From Chamaea fasciata (taxonomy: Eukaryota; Chordata; Aves; Passeriformes; Sylviidae): 64,000 nucleotides of DNA. The stretch spans positions 2,852,001 to 2,916,000 of the forward strand of contig JARCOQ010000002.1 in NCBI GenBank assembly GCA_029207755.1. The letters run 5' to 3'. A program made the position numbers and the translations under genes. Below the pieces are notes generated by a model. The model saw only the letters and a program-made list of their open reading frames with translations. It had not been told where the DNA came from and did no database searches. Position 1 is the first letter of the stretch. Every line of letters begins with the position of its first letter. Positions 50,792 to 62,600 of this stretch are shown here, piece by piece.

Positions 50792-51070
50792 TCGGCCGCG
50801 GTCACGCCCCCTGGCGTGTGCGTGCGCACCATTAAGCGTGTCCCGCGCCGGCCGCCGTCGGCCGTCTCCCGGGGTGACGGGCTCGGTGCGGTGGCGTCCC
50901 GCGGCCGCGGAGCTCCCGGAGCGGCCCCGCCCGAGCCCCTCGCCGGGAGCGGCCCAGCGCAGCCGGAGCGCGGCCGCCGCCACCGGGGCTGACGCCGGTC
51001 CCCGCCGCCGTGGCCGTGGCGGGGCCGGGCCGGGCCGCGCGTGGCGGAGCGCCCCGGGCCCCGCGCTGCC

Positions 51071-53556
51071 GGTGAGCTGCGGGGCCTCGGCGGAGGCAGC
51101 GGTGAGCGGGGCGGGGGAGGCGGCGGGGGTCGGCAGCCTTGAGGGCTCGCTCTCCTTCCGCGTCACAGAGGGCATTTTACAGAAAGTATTTTGCAAAAAC
51201 TCTAAAAGTGTTGCGCTTTTAGAGCAAGTGACACATGCGGGAAGCGAAGCCGCGGTTTTGGAGTCGGTGCTCTCTTGGAAACGGGAAAGGAAGGTTTGGA
51301 ACGTGGCCGGGAGGTGCAGGTGCTCTCTAGAACTGCTGGACTTGTAGTGGCATCTCTTTATAGAAAGCATGAGAGTCCTGAAGCTGTTCCGCACAAATAT
51401 TTGAATGTTTCGGACTTTCAGGGTGTCACAGTTGTTGCACCATATTCAGCTCTCAACTACAAGTTTGGCAGAGGGGGTGGTGTTCACCAGTTTTTGCTGT
51501 ATATGCTAACTTTGCTGCTACTGTTCAAAGTATCAAAGTAAAGTTGCCCTTATAATTGACATTCAGACGAGGAACATCACAGAAGGAAGTTAAAAAATTA
51601 AATTGTGTGAGGAGGGTCAGCTCTAAATGATCTGTTTAGCTGCGTTTCCAAGAACGTGAACGCTTGCTGTGACTGAAATAAATTTTTTATTGTAAAAGCC
51701 TCTGCTGAAGGTGGTGTACTAAATGTACTCTGCTCAATGGTGTGGAGGCTTCCCTGCTAAGTTTGACGGGTTTCTGGGCTTGGTTTCATTTGTCCTCAGC
51801 AAGCTGACAGATGTAACACCCGGAACAGGTTTGGGATGTCATTAGTGCAGCCTATAGAATGCCTGTCACATGTTCCATACATATTTCAGGGATCCAGTCT
51901 CTCCAAACTGGCATATCAGAATGGGATTTGCCTCCCTACCAGAATGTTTTCAGCAGTATTGAGTGTCCTTTCCTCCTAGAGTGGCTTGTTTCTGAAAATT
52001 TTTATCTGATTTGTCAATTCCTGCCCACCCCTTTTTGGGGTTTTGTATTTAAACAAAGTCCTTGTGCCAGGGCAGAGTTGCTCTCTGCTTTTCCCTCTTG
52101 ATTACGTTCTGTTCATCTCATGAATCCCATCTGAATGCTCTGGGCCATATGTAGGCTCAAGAGCAATTTTGTGATGGTTTACAGAGATACTCTCTATAAA
52201 ATGGGATGGGAATTGTCCTGTGGGGATGCTCAGGCGCTGAAAATGTTACATTTTTATCATTTAACTAGATGACAATGGCACAGTTTGTTCGCTGAGCTGT
52301 TATATTTTGCTTCCCAGAAATTTGTGTCGCTCTGTGCTCAAAGTGAGCTTTGTTCAGACTTGCTCGTGGGCTGAGGCACCACAGCCCACTGCATGCGGGC
52401 TTTTTTCTTTCTTTAAATGATTTGGTATTCTTCAGAGCTGGGTTTTAGTACCTGTAACAGTTGTAATCATCTTGCTTTTTTTCGGAACTTCTCTACTCTG
52501 CATCCACTCAGCTCTCCCGTGGAGAAGCTCAGGTTCTCGTGGATAATGGAATATAAATGTTTAAAGAGTGTCTGTTGTCTCTGCTTTGGATGAAACCTGA
52601 CCTGTTTCTGACACTGAATGACAGCAGATCCATGCAAAGGCATAAAGGCATCCTTGAAAATGAGACTCATAAGATCAGGAGTTCAGTTCCTACCTGTATA
52701 AATTATCTAAGCCATCACAGTTTATTAGGATCGTTATAATATTTAAGTATTCCCTTTTTGGCATCATTTAAAATCACCTCAGTTTGAGGTTAGTTATAAT
52801 TGAAAATATGAAGGGAATTTTGAGATACAAGCTTTAGGAGATCTGCTATGGTAATTCTCAAAAAGAAGAAAGTTCTGGTTTTTTCTGCTTGAAGAGTGGA
52901 AAGTGGGGTTGTGGAATGATGGAAGTACTTGGTACTTCTATTTAATTTAGTGACAACTACTAGATACCATTGCCAGCTCCTCAAAATACTCACTAGAGAG
53001 CCACAGTTCCCTTGCTGTGGGATCTCTCTGTGCAAAAGAAACTGGCAGTTAAATGAATACACTTAGCAGGTAGGGATGTTCTTTGTTTGCTTTTAATGCC
53101 TTATCCTCTTATGTTCCTGTAAGTCTCACTCATGCTTGAAATTGCTCCTTATTTTCTGTCAATCAGCAGGGCTGTGGGAGCTGCTGGTGAGACAAGCACT
53201 GAAATCTTGTAGCTGGATGTGTCTTGCTCCTCTAACTTGCAGGTTTCCTCCTGTGCTGTGGCCTGGCATGATTATTTGGGATAAGCAGTGTGTGGTGGCT
53301 GCCCACATCTGTGAGAGGGGGGTGGATGAAGTGTGAGAGGATGGAAAAGGGAAGGATAATGAGGCTGAACACAACACACTGAACAGCCAGGCTGCTGCCT
53401 TCTTTGTGCACAGTGCCTAACTATATTTTTTTTCTTTCTAGGAGTGACAAGACAAGACCTTGGCTCTGCAGTGTCTGTGCCAGTCTCCTTGGGTTGCTCT
53501 GGCCTGCCCACATTATCCCTGTAGCGTTGGTGGCTCTGGATGGCTGGTGAAGAGGG
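51071..53556 (+). other. Possible ARL13B 5' UTR with a spliced leader exon
   Basis: Between the island and the ARL13B start codon there is no other gene. A pyrimidine tract plus acceptor (TTTCTTTCTAG, ending at 53441) precedes the start codon by 115 bases, so the coding exon may begin at 53442. Consensus donors in the island (GTGAGC after 51071, or the one near 51101) could end a non-coding first exon. If so, this region is a 5' UTR intron. Splicing is predicted only; the rest of the stretch looks like plain intron sequence. Confidence 0.4.
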
Positions 53557-53615
53557 ATGTTCAATCTAATGGCCAATTGCTGCAACTGGCTGAAACGGTG
53601 GAGGGAACCTGTCAG
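53557..53615 (+). CDS. ARL13B: ARL13B coding exon 1: palmitoylation motif
   Basis: The exon encodes [19 protein letters not shown] plus two bases, closely matching human MFSLMASCCGWFKRWREPV. Cys8 and Cys9 are the residues palmitoylated for ciliary membrane anchoring. The start lies in GAGGGATGTT, with G at -3. The donor is CAG followed by GTAAAC. The exon is too short to stand out as an open frame and was found by protein similarity. Confidence 0.94.
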
Positions 53616-56600
53616 GTAAACATGGGGAAGTATTTCACATTTCTCACCCTCCCAAACTCTGTTTCTCCTCTGTTTTATTCATTGTCCCATATTTGATCAT
53701 GTCCAGCCTCTCGCCCACCAGCACTCCCAAGTTCTTTCTCAAGTATAAATTGTTTGGTTTTGGGGTTCTTTTCTCAGAGGTTTCTTGCTCTCCTGAAAGA
53801 ACTTGTATAAACAATACTTCATGTTCGATACTATTACAGTTCCAAGTTTGCAAATAACCATGTGTTTTAGAGTTCCATCACTTAAAGAGGCATAAAATGG
53901 AGCAAATTGATTTGACCACTGAGTCTTTGCAAATAGGAGGAAGAACTGAGGTACACACACATAAATATGGTTCTCCTGGGGCTTTTAAAATCCTCTCCTG
54001 GTAAAAATATTTACCTGTATACCAGTTTGCTAATAAAGTGTGCATTCCCAGCACCACTGGTTTGCACATTTACAGCCTAGAAACAAAGGCGTGGTAAGTC
54101 CCACATGTTTCCAGCATCTGGTGTTGTCAACACAAGTGTGTGTTGTTCAGGCACACTGATAGAGACAGAAATAATTCTCTAATACAGGAAAAACTTTGAG
54201 ATAGAGAGATGGTAAAACTACAGGGGAATGGAACTGCAATTACAGAAATTGTTAAAGGGACCATGACCACACCAAATAAAATTTAAAGCACCGTGAAATT
54301 AAATTGCAGCAGGCAAGTAGCAGTTAAAAGCAGAATCGTTGCCTCATGTGAAACTTAGACCATGGTTTGAGACTTTTCCTTTCACACCTTGTTCTATTTA
54401 ATCAGATGATTGGACATATTAAACACCAGACACACAGTAGTAACAATGCCTTGGTATTGTGATATCTCTTCTTTCTAGTATTTGGTGGTAAATTTGCTTT
54501 GCACGTGTTTAAAAAATAGAATAAATGATGTTTAGCTAGAGGAAAAAAAATTAAATATCTTTCTCTTTTTTTTTTCTTCTTATGGAGGAAGGTGACACTA
54601 ATAATGGTGGGTCTTGATAATGCTGGGAAAACTGCTACAGTCCGAGGAATTCAAGGAGGTAAGTGGTGAATTTATCATCCAAATGAGAGTATCATTCCTA
54701 ATTTTCAGTCATTTCAATCTGAAAATATTGCTTCATCTCTTCATGGATCCCTCTCTCCCATATTGTTGAAAGAAAATGTTGGTGGTTGTACCATCCAAAT
54801 ATCACATATATCGCATCTTAATAATACCACATATATCACATCTTAATAATACATATATCGCATCTTAATCCAAACATTACAATGGACAATACAATCAGGG
54901 GACTTGATTTTTTTTTTCCCTTTTTTCCTTGTGTGCATGTGTTGAAGTTGCTTTCAGGTGGCCATTCCAGTAATGTGCACACAACAGTAAACTTTAGATA
55001 AAAATCAGTGTTGTAACTAAGTATATATAAGCAGAAAAGGTTCAAAAAGAGGAAATTGGTGTGTATAGCATTAAGGATGTGTTAATGTTACGTATTTTTT
55101 ATCATTATTTATGACAAAATGATGATAAATAAAACAGCCACTAAGAGACCACTGGATTTTGAAGGGTACTTTGCCCTGGCTCATGCAGGCAGGATATAAT
55201 TTGAGATAACACTTGTGCTTATGAAAACAAAATATTCTGTATTTTTTTTTCCCTCCACTTGTGGGATTGTCTTTCTAAATAACTTTCATCTTGTGCAAGA
55301 ACAAGAGTTTACTTAGTAGTGTTCTGGCAGACTTGGAGACTCCACCTCGAGTTTGTTTACTTGTGTTATGTAAGTTCACAGACTTGCTAAAGCACAAATA
55401 AAATCATGAGTGTTCTCTCCTATTCCTCCATCTTTGCCCTGGAAGCAGGAGTGTTTCATGATTTAACCTTCCATTCCAGCTGAAAATCACCTTTGTTACA
55501 TTCAGCTGGTAAAGATAATAGTTATTTCTAAAAGTCCTATTTTTCAGGGGAAGAAAAAGAGATAAAGATGTGTATTTCTAAAGGAAAACTCAAGGAGAAG
55601 ACAGTTCTGATTTCTTTGAGTGTCCCCCAGGGCTTAAATGTCCTGAATGCCCATCTTGGCTGTCTCAAGGGTAGGAGCAGAAGACTGGTGGGGATTCAGT
55701 TTCTGCACTGCTCTTCAGAGCTCAGTGCTTTTAGCCAGGCCTTCATTTTTTTTCCTCTCCACAAGCTGAATTTGACATGTTTCTCTTGCCTTGTGCTGCC
55801 CAGCTGCCTAAAACAGAGATCCAATTATCTCACTGAGCCCTGCAGGCACAGCTTAGTGGTGTGAGGCGACTCCAGGCTTTCTTTGCCCTCAGGAAAAGGG
55901 AGACAGCAAGCCAAAAAGTATTAAATAGAAATCTATAAATTTTTTAGCATATTGCATGGCAAATTAGGAAAAAAAAAACCAAACCAGCAAATAAAAATTA
56001 GCAAACAAACAAAGGCTAAAACCTTGCCTCGAATGAAGGGAATCAAATAATTTACATCTCAGAAGAATGTGGTTTCAGTCATTGCGTCTCAGCCCTCGGT
56101 TTGAACTTCTGAAGCTGTTTTTGGCAACCATGAGGGATAAAAAAATAAATTTGGCAGACCACGAGGGCTCCTAGGTCATAATGCATTAACTGTTTTGGTT
56201 GTTTTCCTTCTCAAAGTTGGATTACTACCATGGAAATGAGAGTGGAAGTGAAGATGCAGTACAGTCGCCAGCACTGCAAAGGAACTGTGGTGTGAAATAT
56301 TAAAATCTGCCTTTCTTTTCTCCCCCTTTCCCACTCCCCCAGTGCTCTTACCTAAATTAATGTAAAGTAACTAATTGAGAGACTAGTTAATTTCAAATTC
56401 CCCGAGGAGAGGGGAAATCTTCATGTCAGCAAAAACACGGTCAGCAATATTTAACAGGCAGGTTTCCCTCCCTGTTTTTAAAACGCAAATTTTGTTACAC
56501 AAACCCCACTATAAAATCCTCTTTGAACTGAAGGCATCCTTCTTTGACAGAGTCTCCTGAAGATGTGGCTCCCACAGTTGGGTTTTCCAAAATTGACCTC

Positions 56601-59600
56601 AAACAGGGGCGCTTTGAAGTCACCATCTATGATTTAGGAGGAGGAAAAAGGATCCGGAATATCTGGAGGAATTATTACGCCGAGTCCTACGGTGTCATAT
56701 TTGTGGTGGATTCCAGTGACATTGAAAGGATGGAGGAAACAAAACAAGCCATGATAGAGGTTCTAAAGAGCCCCAAGATATCAGGAAAGCCTGTGTTAGT
56801 GTAAGTAATGTCATAAATGTTCGTCAGATAATCTGAAATTGGGTGAATTTAGACCTAAAGAGCTATTTCTGTTGTAACTAATGCTGCTGTAACTTTAGCA
56901 CTAGCCACTATTACAATTAATTTTATGGTTTTATGTTTTATTTAATCCTGCTCAGGGATATTTATTTCTCTCCTCTTTCATTAGCCATGGAAAAATACCA
57001 AGGTGGGATTTTTTAACACTTGGAAATTTTAATATTGCTTGAAATGCCAGGTTAAAAGGCTTTCCAAATTTGGCATGACAACGTGATGTAAAAATATTGT
57101 TGCTGCTTAATTAATTAAATGGGAAATGGTTGTTTATACTCAGCAATAGTGTGATCTCTCAGCAATAAATGTCCTGTTCACTTAACACATGGTGCTGCTG
57201 GTACATGATCAGCAAAATCTCTTTAAAGGAGGTTTGTTTTAATTGTATCGGGCATGTGTTTTTTTCTCTGTTTAATAGGGTTTGTAAAAATATTGGAAAG
57301 AACACGCTTTGTTAAATTCCCCACCAAAAATATTTGATAACAAATACTCTTTTGAAGTTGAAAAATAAACTTTGAAAGTTTAAAATGGTTTAGGACGTCA
57401 ATATCTTTATGTCTGGTGAGCATAAAACCTCCAGGATGCATAAATTGCACAACATTCCTGTGCTATCTTAAGGAATCTGTAGAGGTAAGAGGAGGGACCT
57501 CTTATTTTCAAGAAACAGTGATGCTCTGCTGGTTTGAAGCTGAAGCTGCTTAATTGTGTTGATGAAGTGGAGGATAATTCAGCAAAGTAATGGTGTTAAT
57601 GTTGAAAATAGATTAGATTTCACCTTTGAGTGCACTGAGTGTTACTGGCACAGAGAAGGCAATAAAGCCAACTTAGTTTAACTCAAATGTGTTTTGAAAA
57701 TGCGGCTGTGACAGTGGTAAACTGTGCTTTTTTAAAATGAAATACAACTTTATGGGGGAGGTTGGGTTGTGGTTTGGGTTTTTTGTTGTTGTTTTTGAGG
57801 TTTTTGGTAGAAATCTCTATGCTCTAATCCCATAATGGAGTTTGTTCGGGTGGCTGACTGGACCTGCAGAGAATCCCTCACTTCCCTGGATTTTGATACT
57901 GCTTTTTCATCCTATCAGTAGCTAATCAGAAGGCAGAGTGTATTTATTAATTCCTCTAAGGGTGACTAAACCAAGTTTGTTGATGTTATTATTTTTTATT
58001 AGATTAAACGTCAAGCCTTTGATCAGGATTTGCTTTTGCAGTGTCCCAGTTCTGTGGAGGGATCCAGCAGTTCTGTGGTTTATGCTCCCTGTGTGAGCCT
58101 GCCTCTTCAGAATCCTCTCCCGTATTGTCAGATTTCCAAATTTATGCTGAAAACTAGCCTTTTAAAATATTATATTAATTTGGATGTTCAGATTTTGTTT
58201 GTGAGTTTTTTTTTTGTTTTGTTGGTTTTTTAAATAATGAGATACTTGCTACCCATGTAGCAATAAGTTCCCTAATGCCTTGCTACATTTTTTAATTAAT
58301 GCATTTTAATCTGTGCAGAGTAGGCTGAATTGCCCCAAAAATTGGACATAAGATTGGTGCTAAATACTCCATCTTACACAAAGATGGGAAAATGAGAAAT
58401 CTGATGTTCAGTGTGATACTTTCTGCAAATCTAATTGCTGCTCTCCCATGTTGTTATTTATTGCTGCCCATGGATTCTGCCCACGGAACAATTTTAAGAC
58501 AATTTTCCTCAAGTGTTGATAGTATTATCTTTTACTGTCTCTTGGTATAAATGACTTAGAGATGTTAAACTTGTCATTTGGGTTTTTTTTACTGTTCACT
58601 GTTATCACCTAATTTATGTTTATGGGTAAATTCTTCTGGCAGCATCCTCAGGACTTACCTAGGCATTCAAGTTTAAATTTTCTTTACTTAGGATTATTTT
58701 TGTCCTTTCCTTTATCAGAAAGGAGCACACAGACCTCATATTATGCAGGCAAATGCTGGTTTTGTTTGGGATTAGTTGTGTTTGTTTTGAGTCTTTGTTT
58801 GGTTTTGGGGTTTGTTTTTTTTAAGTTAACATGGAGCATGTGCAATGGGAAATGCAAGTCCATGTGCTGTGACTGATATTTTATAGCAAGGAAATTTTTT
58901 GGGAAGGTATTTTGTCAGGAGAAAGCTACTTTCTACCTGTTATTTTGGTGATAAGGGATTATAGCTATTCATGTTTCACTTTTCTTCATAGAACACTTGC
59001 AGCTGGGCTTTAATTTGTTTGGTTTTCTGCATATTTATGTAACTGCTGATAACACTGCAAAGTTACTTTAGTGATTACTGCAAAATTGCTGCTGCTAGTG
59101 ATTTTGAATGCTCAATATCAAATTTGGGGTGAACTGTAGTTCAGACTATTATTTCATACTGTTTCTTTTCAGTTAATTGTAACCTCTATCAAGGAAAAAG
59201 TTTCCACAAGTCTTTCTCACTTCCCAGTCCTCCAGTGTGTTTTATCTGTTTTGCCTGTTTCTAACCAGTTTCCAGCTGGGGATGATCTATTCAGACAGCT
59301 GTTTTCTTAAGTATTAAAACTTGGATTTTGAAAACTTGAGTTTTATTCTGCTATTGAAAGTACACCTCTTGTTTATTGGCTGATTTCTACTCTGCCCTTG
59401 GAACATAAAGGTATTTTTAATATATGCCGTTAAGGGAAGAGTATTGAATGAAATAGTTTCAGTGGTGTCATCATCTATGTTTATTTTTTGTTGCTACTGG
59501 GTAAATAATATTTTTCACTTCAGATTCAGGCATTTGACTGTATTTTGATAACAGTTAATTTCAGTTGCAGTTCAAATCTGGGGTGGAAGGAATCCAGCTA

Positions 59601-62600
59601 TTTCTAAATATCACAATGTGAAAATGACTTTGATAGTAGATTAATTTTTTTTTCCCACTACATGCAACTAAAAATATCCAGTTCACTTGGTGTCTTGCTG
59701 TATTGCAGTGCAGTTTGTTCTGCCTTCTCTGCCTATCCAAATAAAGTGGTATTGATTGTGTCTTTGCACAGCACAAAGCAGTTCAGGAATACATTTCTGA
59801 TTCGCTGTTTGGTTTTACTGTGGATTTTTTTTTTTTTTTTTGGTAGTTTCTTTTTGGAAATGACTTTTTTTTTGTCTCAGTTACATTGCTACTGTCTGTT
59901 AAATTGCATGGAGAGCTGTTTCTCACTCCATTCCAACAGGAGCTGGTTACAGGAGGTTTAGGTTACCTAAATCATTCTCTGGTTCTAGATTATGGGGGAG
60001 GAGTAGGGGGTGTAAGGATGGAGTTTTCTTTTTTATTCTATTTTTTCGTTAAGTTTTGTGCTAGCAAAAGTGAGACTGCAAATGTGACTGTGTATTTAGG
60101 TAGGAGAGGCAGCACTGAGAATGTGCTTTGTGAGTGTGTAATTAAGGATCATATTCCCCTATCCTGGTAGGGCTCTGCCTGTGGAGCTGAATAATATAAA
60201 TATCCCTGTTTATGAAAAGTTGATGTACTTTTCCTGTAGAGGTAGTATTGAAACATTCCTGATGAGTTTTCTGACCTCTTATTTCCTTTAGGCATCCCAT
60301 TCTGGATTGTTACTAATGGTGTCTGCTTCATGTGTGGACTTGTTTTGTAGAATTTCAGATTCCTGGGGGGAAAAGACCATTTAGAATTAGAGCAAATAAA
60401 TATAAATGCTAAAAAAACCACAAGGCAATTAAAAATACTTATTATTTTGTGAAAAGTAAATAAAACATTTTTATGAATCCTGTCTTTGAGATTAACAGTA
60501 TTTTCAATGCTTCCCAACAGCACGGGGAGTTTTTTGCCACACCGTTTTAGTTTGAAGAACCAAACTAAACTTTAGAACTTCTAAATGTTGAAGAAGTTCA
60601 CAAGAACCGAAAAGTGTCACTTTTTTCCTTTGATCTTATCCTGTAGTTCATGTGTTTCTGTGAAAACCGTAAAAGTCTTTACTGTGTCTTGAAAAACAGA
60701 TGCAGTTTTTCCTGAGAGCTCTGCTGAAGGGAAAATGGGAAGCAAAGTGAAGCAGTTGAGGGATCCCACGAGAGCTTTCCCAGATCAGTTTGGCACGGAG
60801 GAACCACACCAACTTTTGATATTTCAGTCAGTTCATTCCTTGTGTCATCTGCAGCACGGACAACACCAGCAGCAAATTGCTTTGCAAGGGTTTCTTTTTT
60901 TATACCTGACTGCAAGCCCAAACTTTTCTTTGGATACTTGAGTGTATTCTTGAGTGTTGTTCATGCACATTTCTATGTTGTTGATCATCTCCCCTTGCTC
61001 CTCCACCAGAACTGAGATCTGGATAAAGAGTTCTTTCACGTCTTTGATCTGGTTCTCCAGATTGACCAGCTCTTTGTGCCTCTGCTCAATCTCCGACAGC
61101 TGAGCTTTAGTAATCTTGACTTCAGTGAGGAGATTTTCATTGAAAACCTCCCATTTTCCTTGCTGGAGCATGTCGTTGACCTCCTCCTCCGACACGTCTT
61201 TCCCGGCCACCTCGAGCTGGCGGCGGATGAAGGTCCTGCACTTGTCCTGCCTGGCGGTGATGGCGTGGTTGTAGGAGAGCATGGCCTGCAGGTAGCGGTG
61301 GGACAGGAAGGCGTGCTGGGCTGCCAGGATCCTCACCACAGCCCGCGCTGGCCCCTGCTCCTGTTCAGCTTTCCTCACTGTCCTTGACAGCTCATCCAGA
61401 CACCTGCGCACGTGCTCTGCTTGAACCTTGATCTCCCTTGCTACGTTGGATTCCTTCTTGAGGACGCTGAACCTTCTCATGGAGGACACCAGGCTCTTCT
61501 GTTGTTGGCTGAACTTATTGACTTCTTCCACCAGGTTGTTAATTTCGTTCTGGAGCTTCTGGATTTCGTGCAAGTGCCTTTCGGTTATGGGCTCTTTTTC
61601 ATAAATAATGGCCTGCTGTTCAAACTCTTCCTGCTCTTCCTCTTGTACAGTTGCACCATTGTTTTCCCCAGCTATCTGCAGTTCCTTAGCCCTCAGTTTG
61701 AGCTCCTGCAGACGATCTCTCATGGTTTTTGTGGTCAGGATTCTTTCCTGTTTATTGGGTTTTGTTGTTTATTTTTTCCCCCTCTTGCGACACAGGAAGT
61801 TAATTCCAATATCCTTTTTGTTTGCCTTGTTTCATTGCACTGTAATCAAAAGGTAACAACAATCAATGTTAGTGGTTATATGTATATATGAAAAGTAGTT
61901 TTGGAGATTAGAGCCGCTTCCCTCTGCACCAAAGTGAAAGTAGCAATGAGTTGGAAGTGGAGGGGATTCTGAGCAAGTTGTGATTTGTTGCCCAAGGCCA
62001 TTTTTGTGGTAAATTTGTGATGCAGAGCACAGAACTTAGAAGTGTGGAGAGGACTTTTATTTTGGGGAGGAGGAGAGAAGTAACTCCAATTATTTTATCG
62101 TTATTCTTTACTTGATGAAAACTAATCAGCCTATAAATCTTTTTGGAAATAGAAATAGTGCTGTTTTTGGATTCTCAGTAGGAAATATTTCAGTTTTCCA
62201 GATTGAGACAAACTTTGTAAGAAAACTGTTCTGGCATGAATTTAGATTATTAATTTGGCCACATTCAAAAGCCTTTCTCCATTTTCCTTGCCTTTTCTTG
62301 CCTGGACAGTTAGATAGTAACTGAAGCAGTTAGCTACAACAAAACAGAACTCTGATCATTTAAGAACTCTAATAATTTAGCATGAAAATAAATTAACTTT
62401 TTATGTTTGAGTTTTTGTGGAGTTGAATCCACATCACTAATGTCGCAGCATGAAGAATTTCTAAGCCTTTTTTGAATTACTGTTACACTGTCATTTACAT
62501 TCTTCATAAAACTGATGCAAATGTGCATTGTGAACCACAGTGGGCTACCATTCAGTGCTGTTTTTTATTTAACAGAGAACAGAAAACAGAAAGCAGTTTT

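Larger units (their letters stand above)
50080..51130. promoter_or_regulatory. CpG island, probable divergent PROS1/ARL13B promoter
   Basis: A block of about 1 kb is very GC-rich and dense in CpG, unlike the AT-rich flanks. It covers the PROS1 start codon (50368, leftward) and lies upstream of ARL13B (rightward). Two ATTGG motifs (inverted CCAAT, NF-Y type) at 50744-50748 and 50787-50791 sit 43 bases apart, with GC boxes around and no clear TATA box. Long open frames here reflect base composition. That one island serves both genes is inferred from the head-to-head arrangement. Confidence 0.75.
53616..56550 (+). other. ARL13B introns 1 and 2
   Basis: Intron 1 (53616-54587) and intron 2 (54659-56550) hold no other gene I can recognise. 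Intron 2 contains a three-copy repeat of about 25 bases at 54803-54871. The rest is AT-rich unique-looking sequence. Confidence 0.6.

Noticed and set aside
50039..50835. Three overlapping plus-strand frames of 205-237 residues in the CpG island
   Set aside because: All frames are open at once because stop codons are rare in such GC-rich sequence. The products are Arg/Pro/Gly-rich with no domain.
50300..51394. A 364-residue minus-strand open frame across the CpG island
   Set aside because: Only its last 20 or so codons are real (PROS1 exon 1). The rest is Pro/Arg/Ala-rich translation of GC-rich promoter DNA and starts far upstream of the signal peptide.
61076..61891. Plus-strand open frames across STX19
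   Set aside because: They are antisense shadows of the intact STX19 frame on the minus strand.
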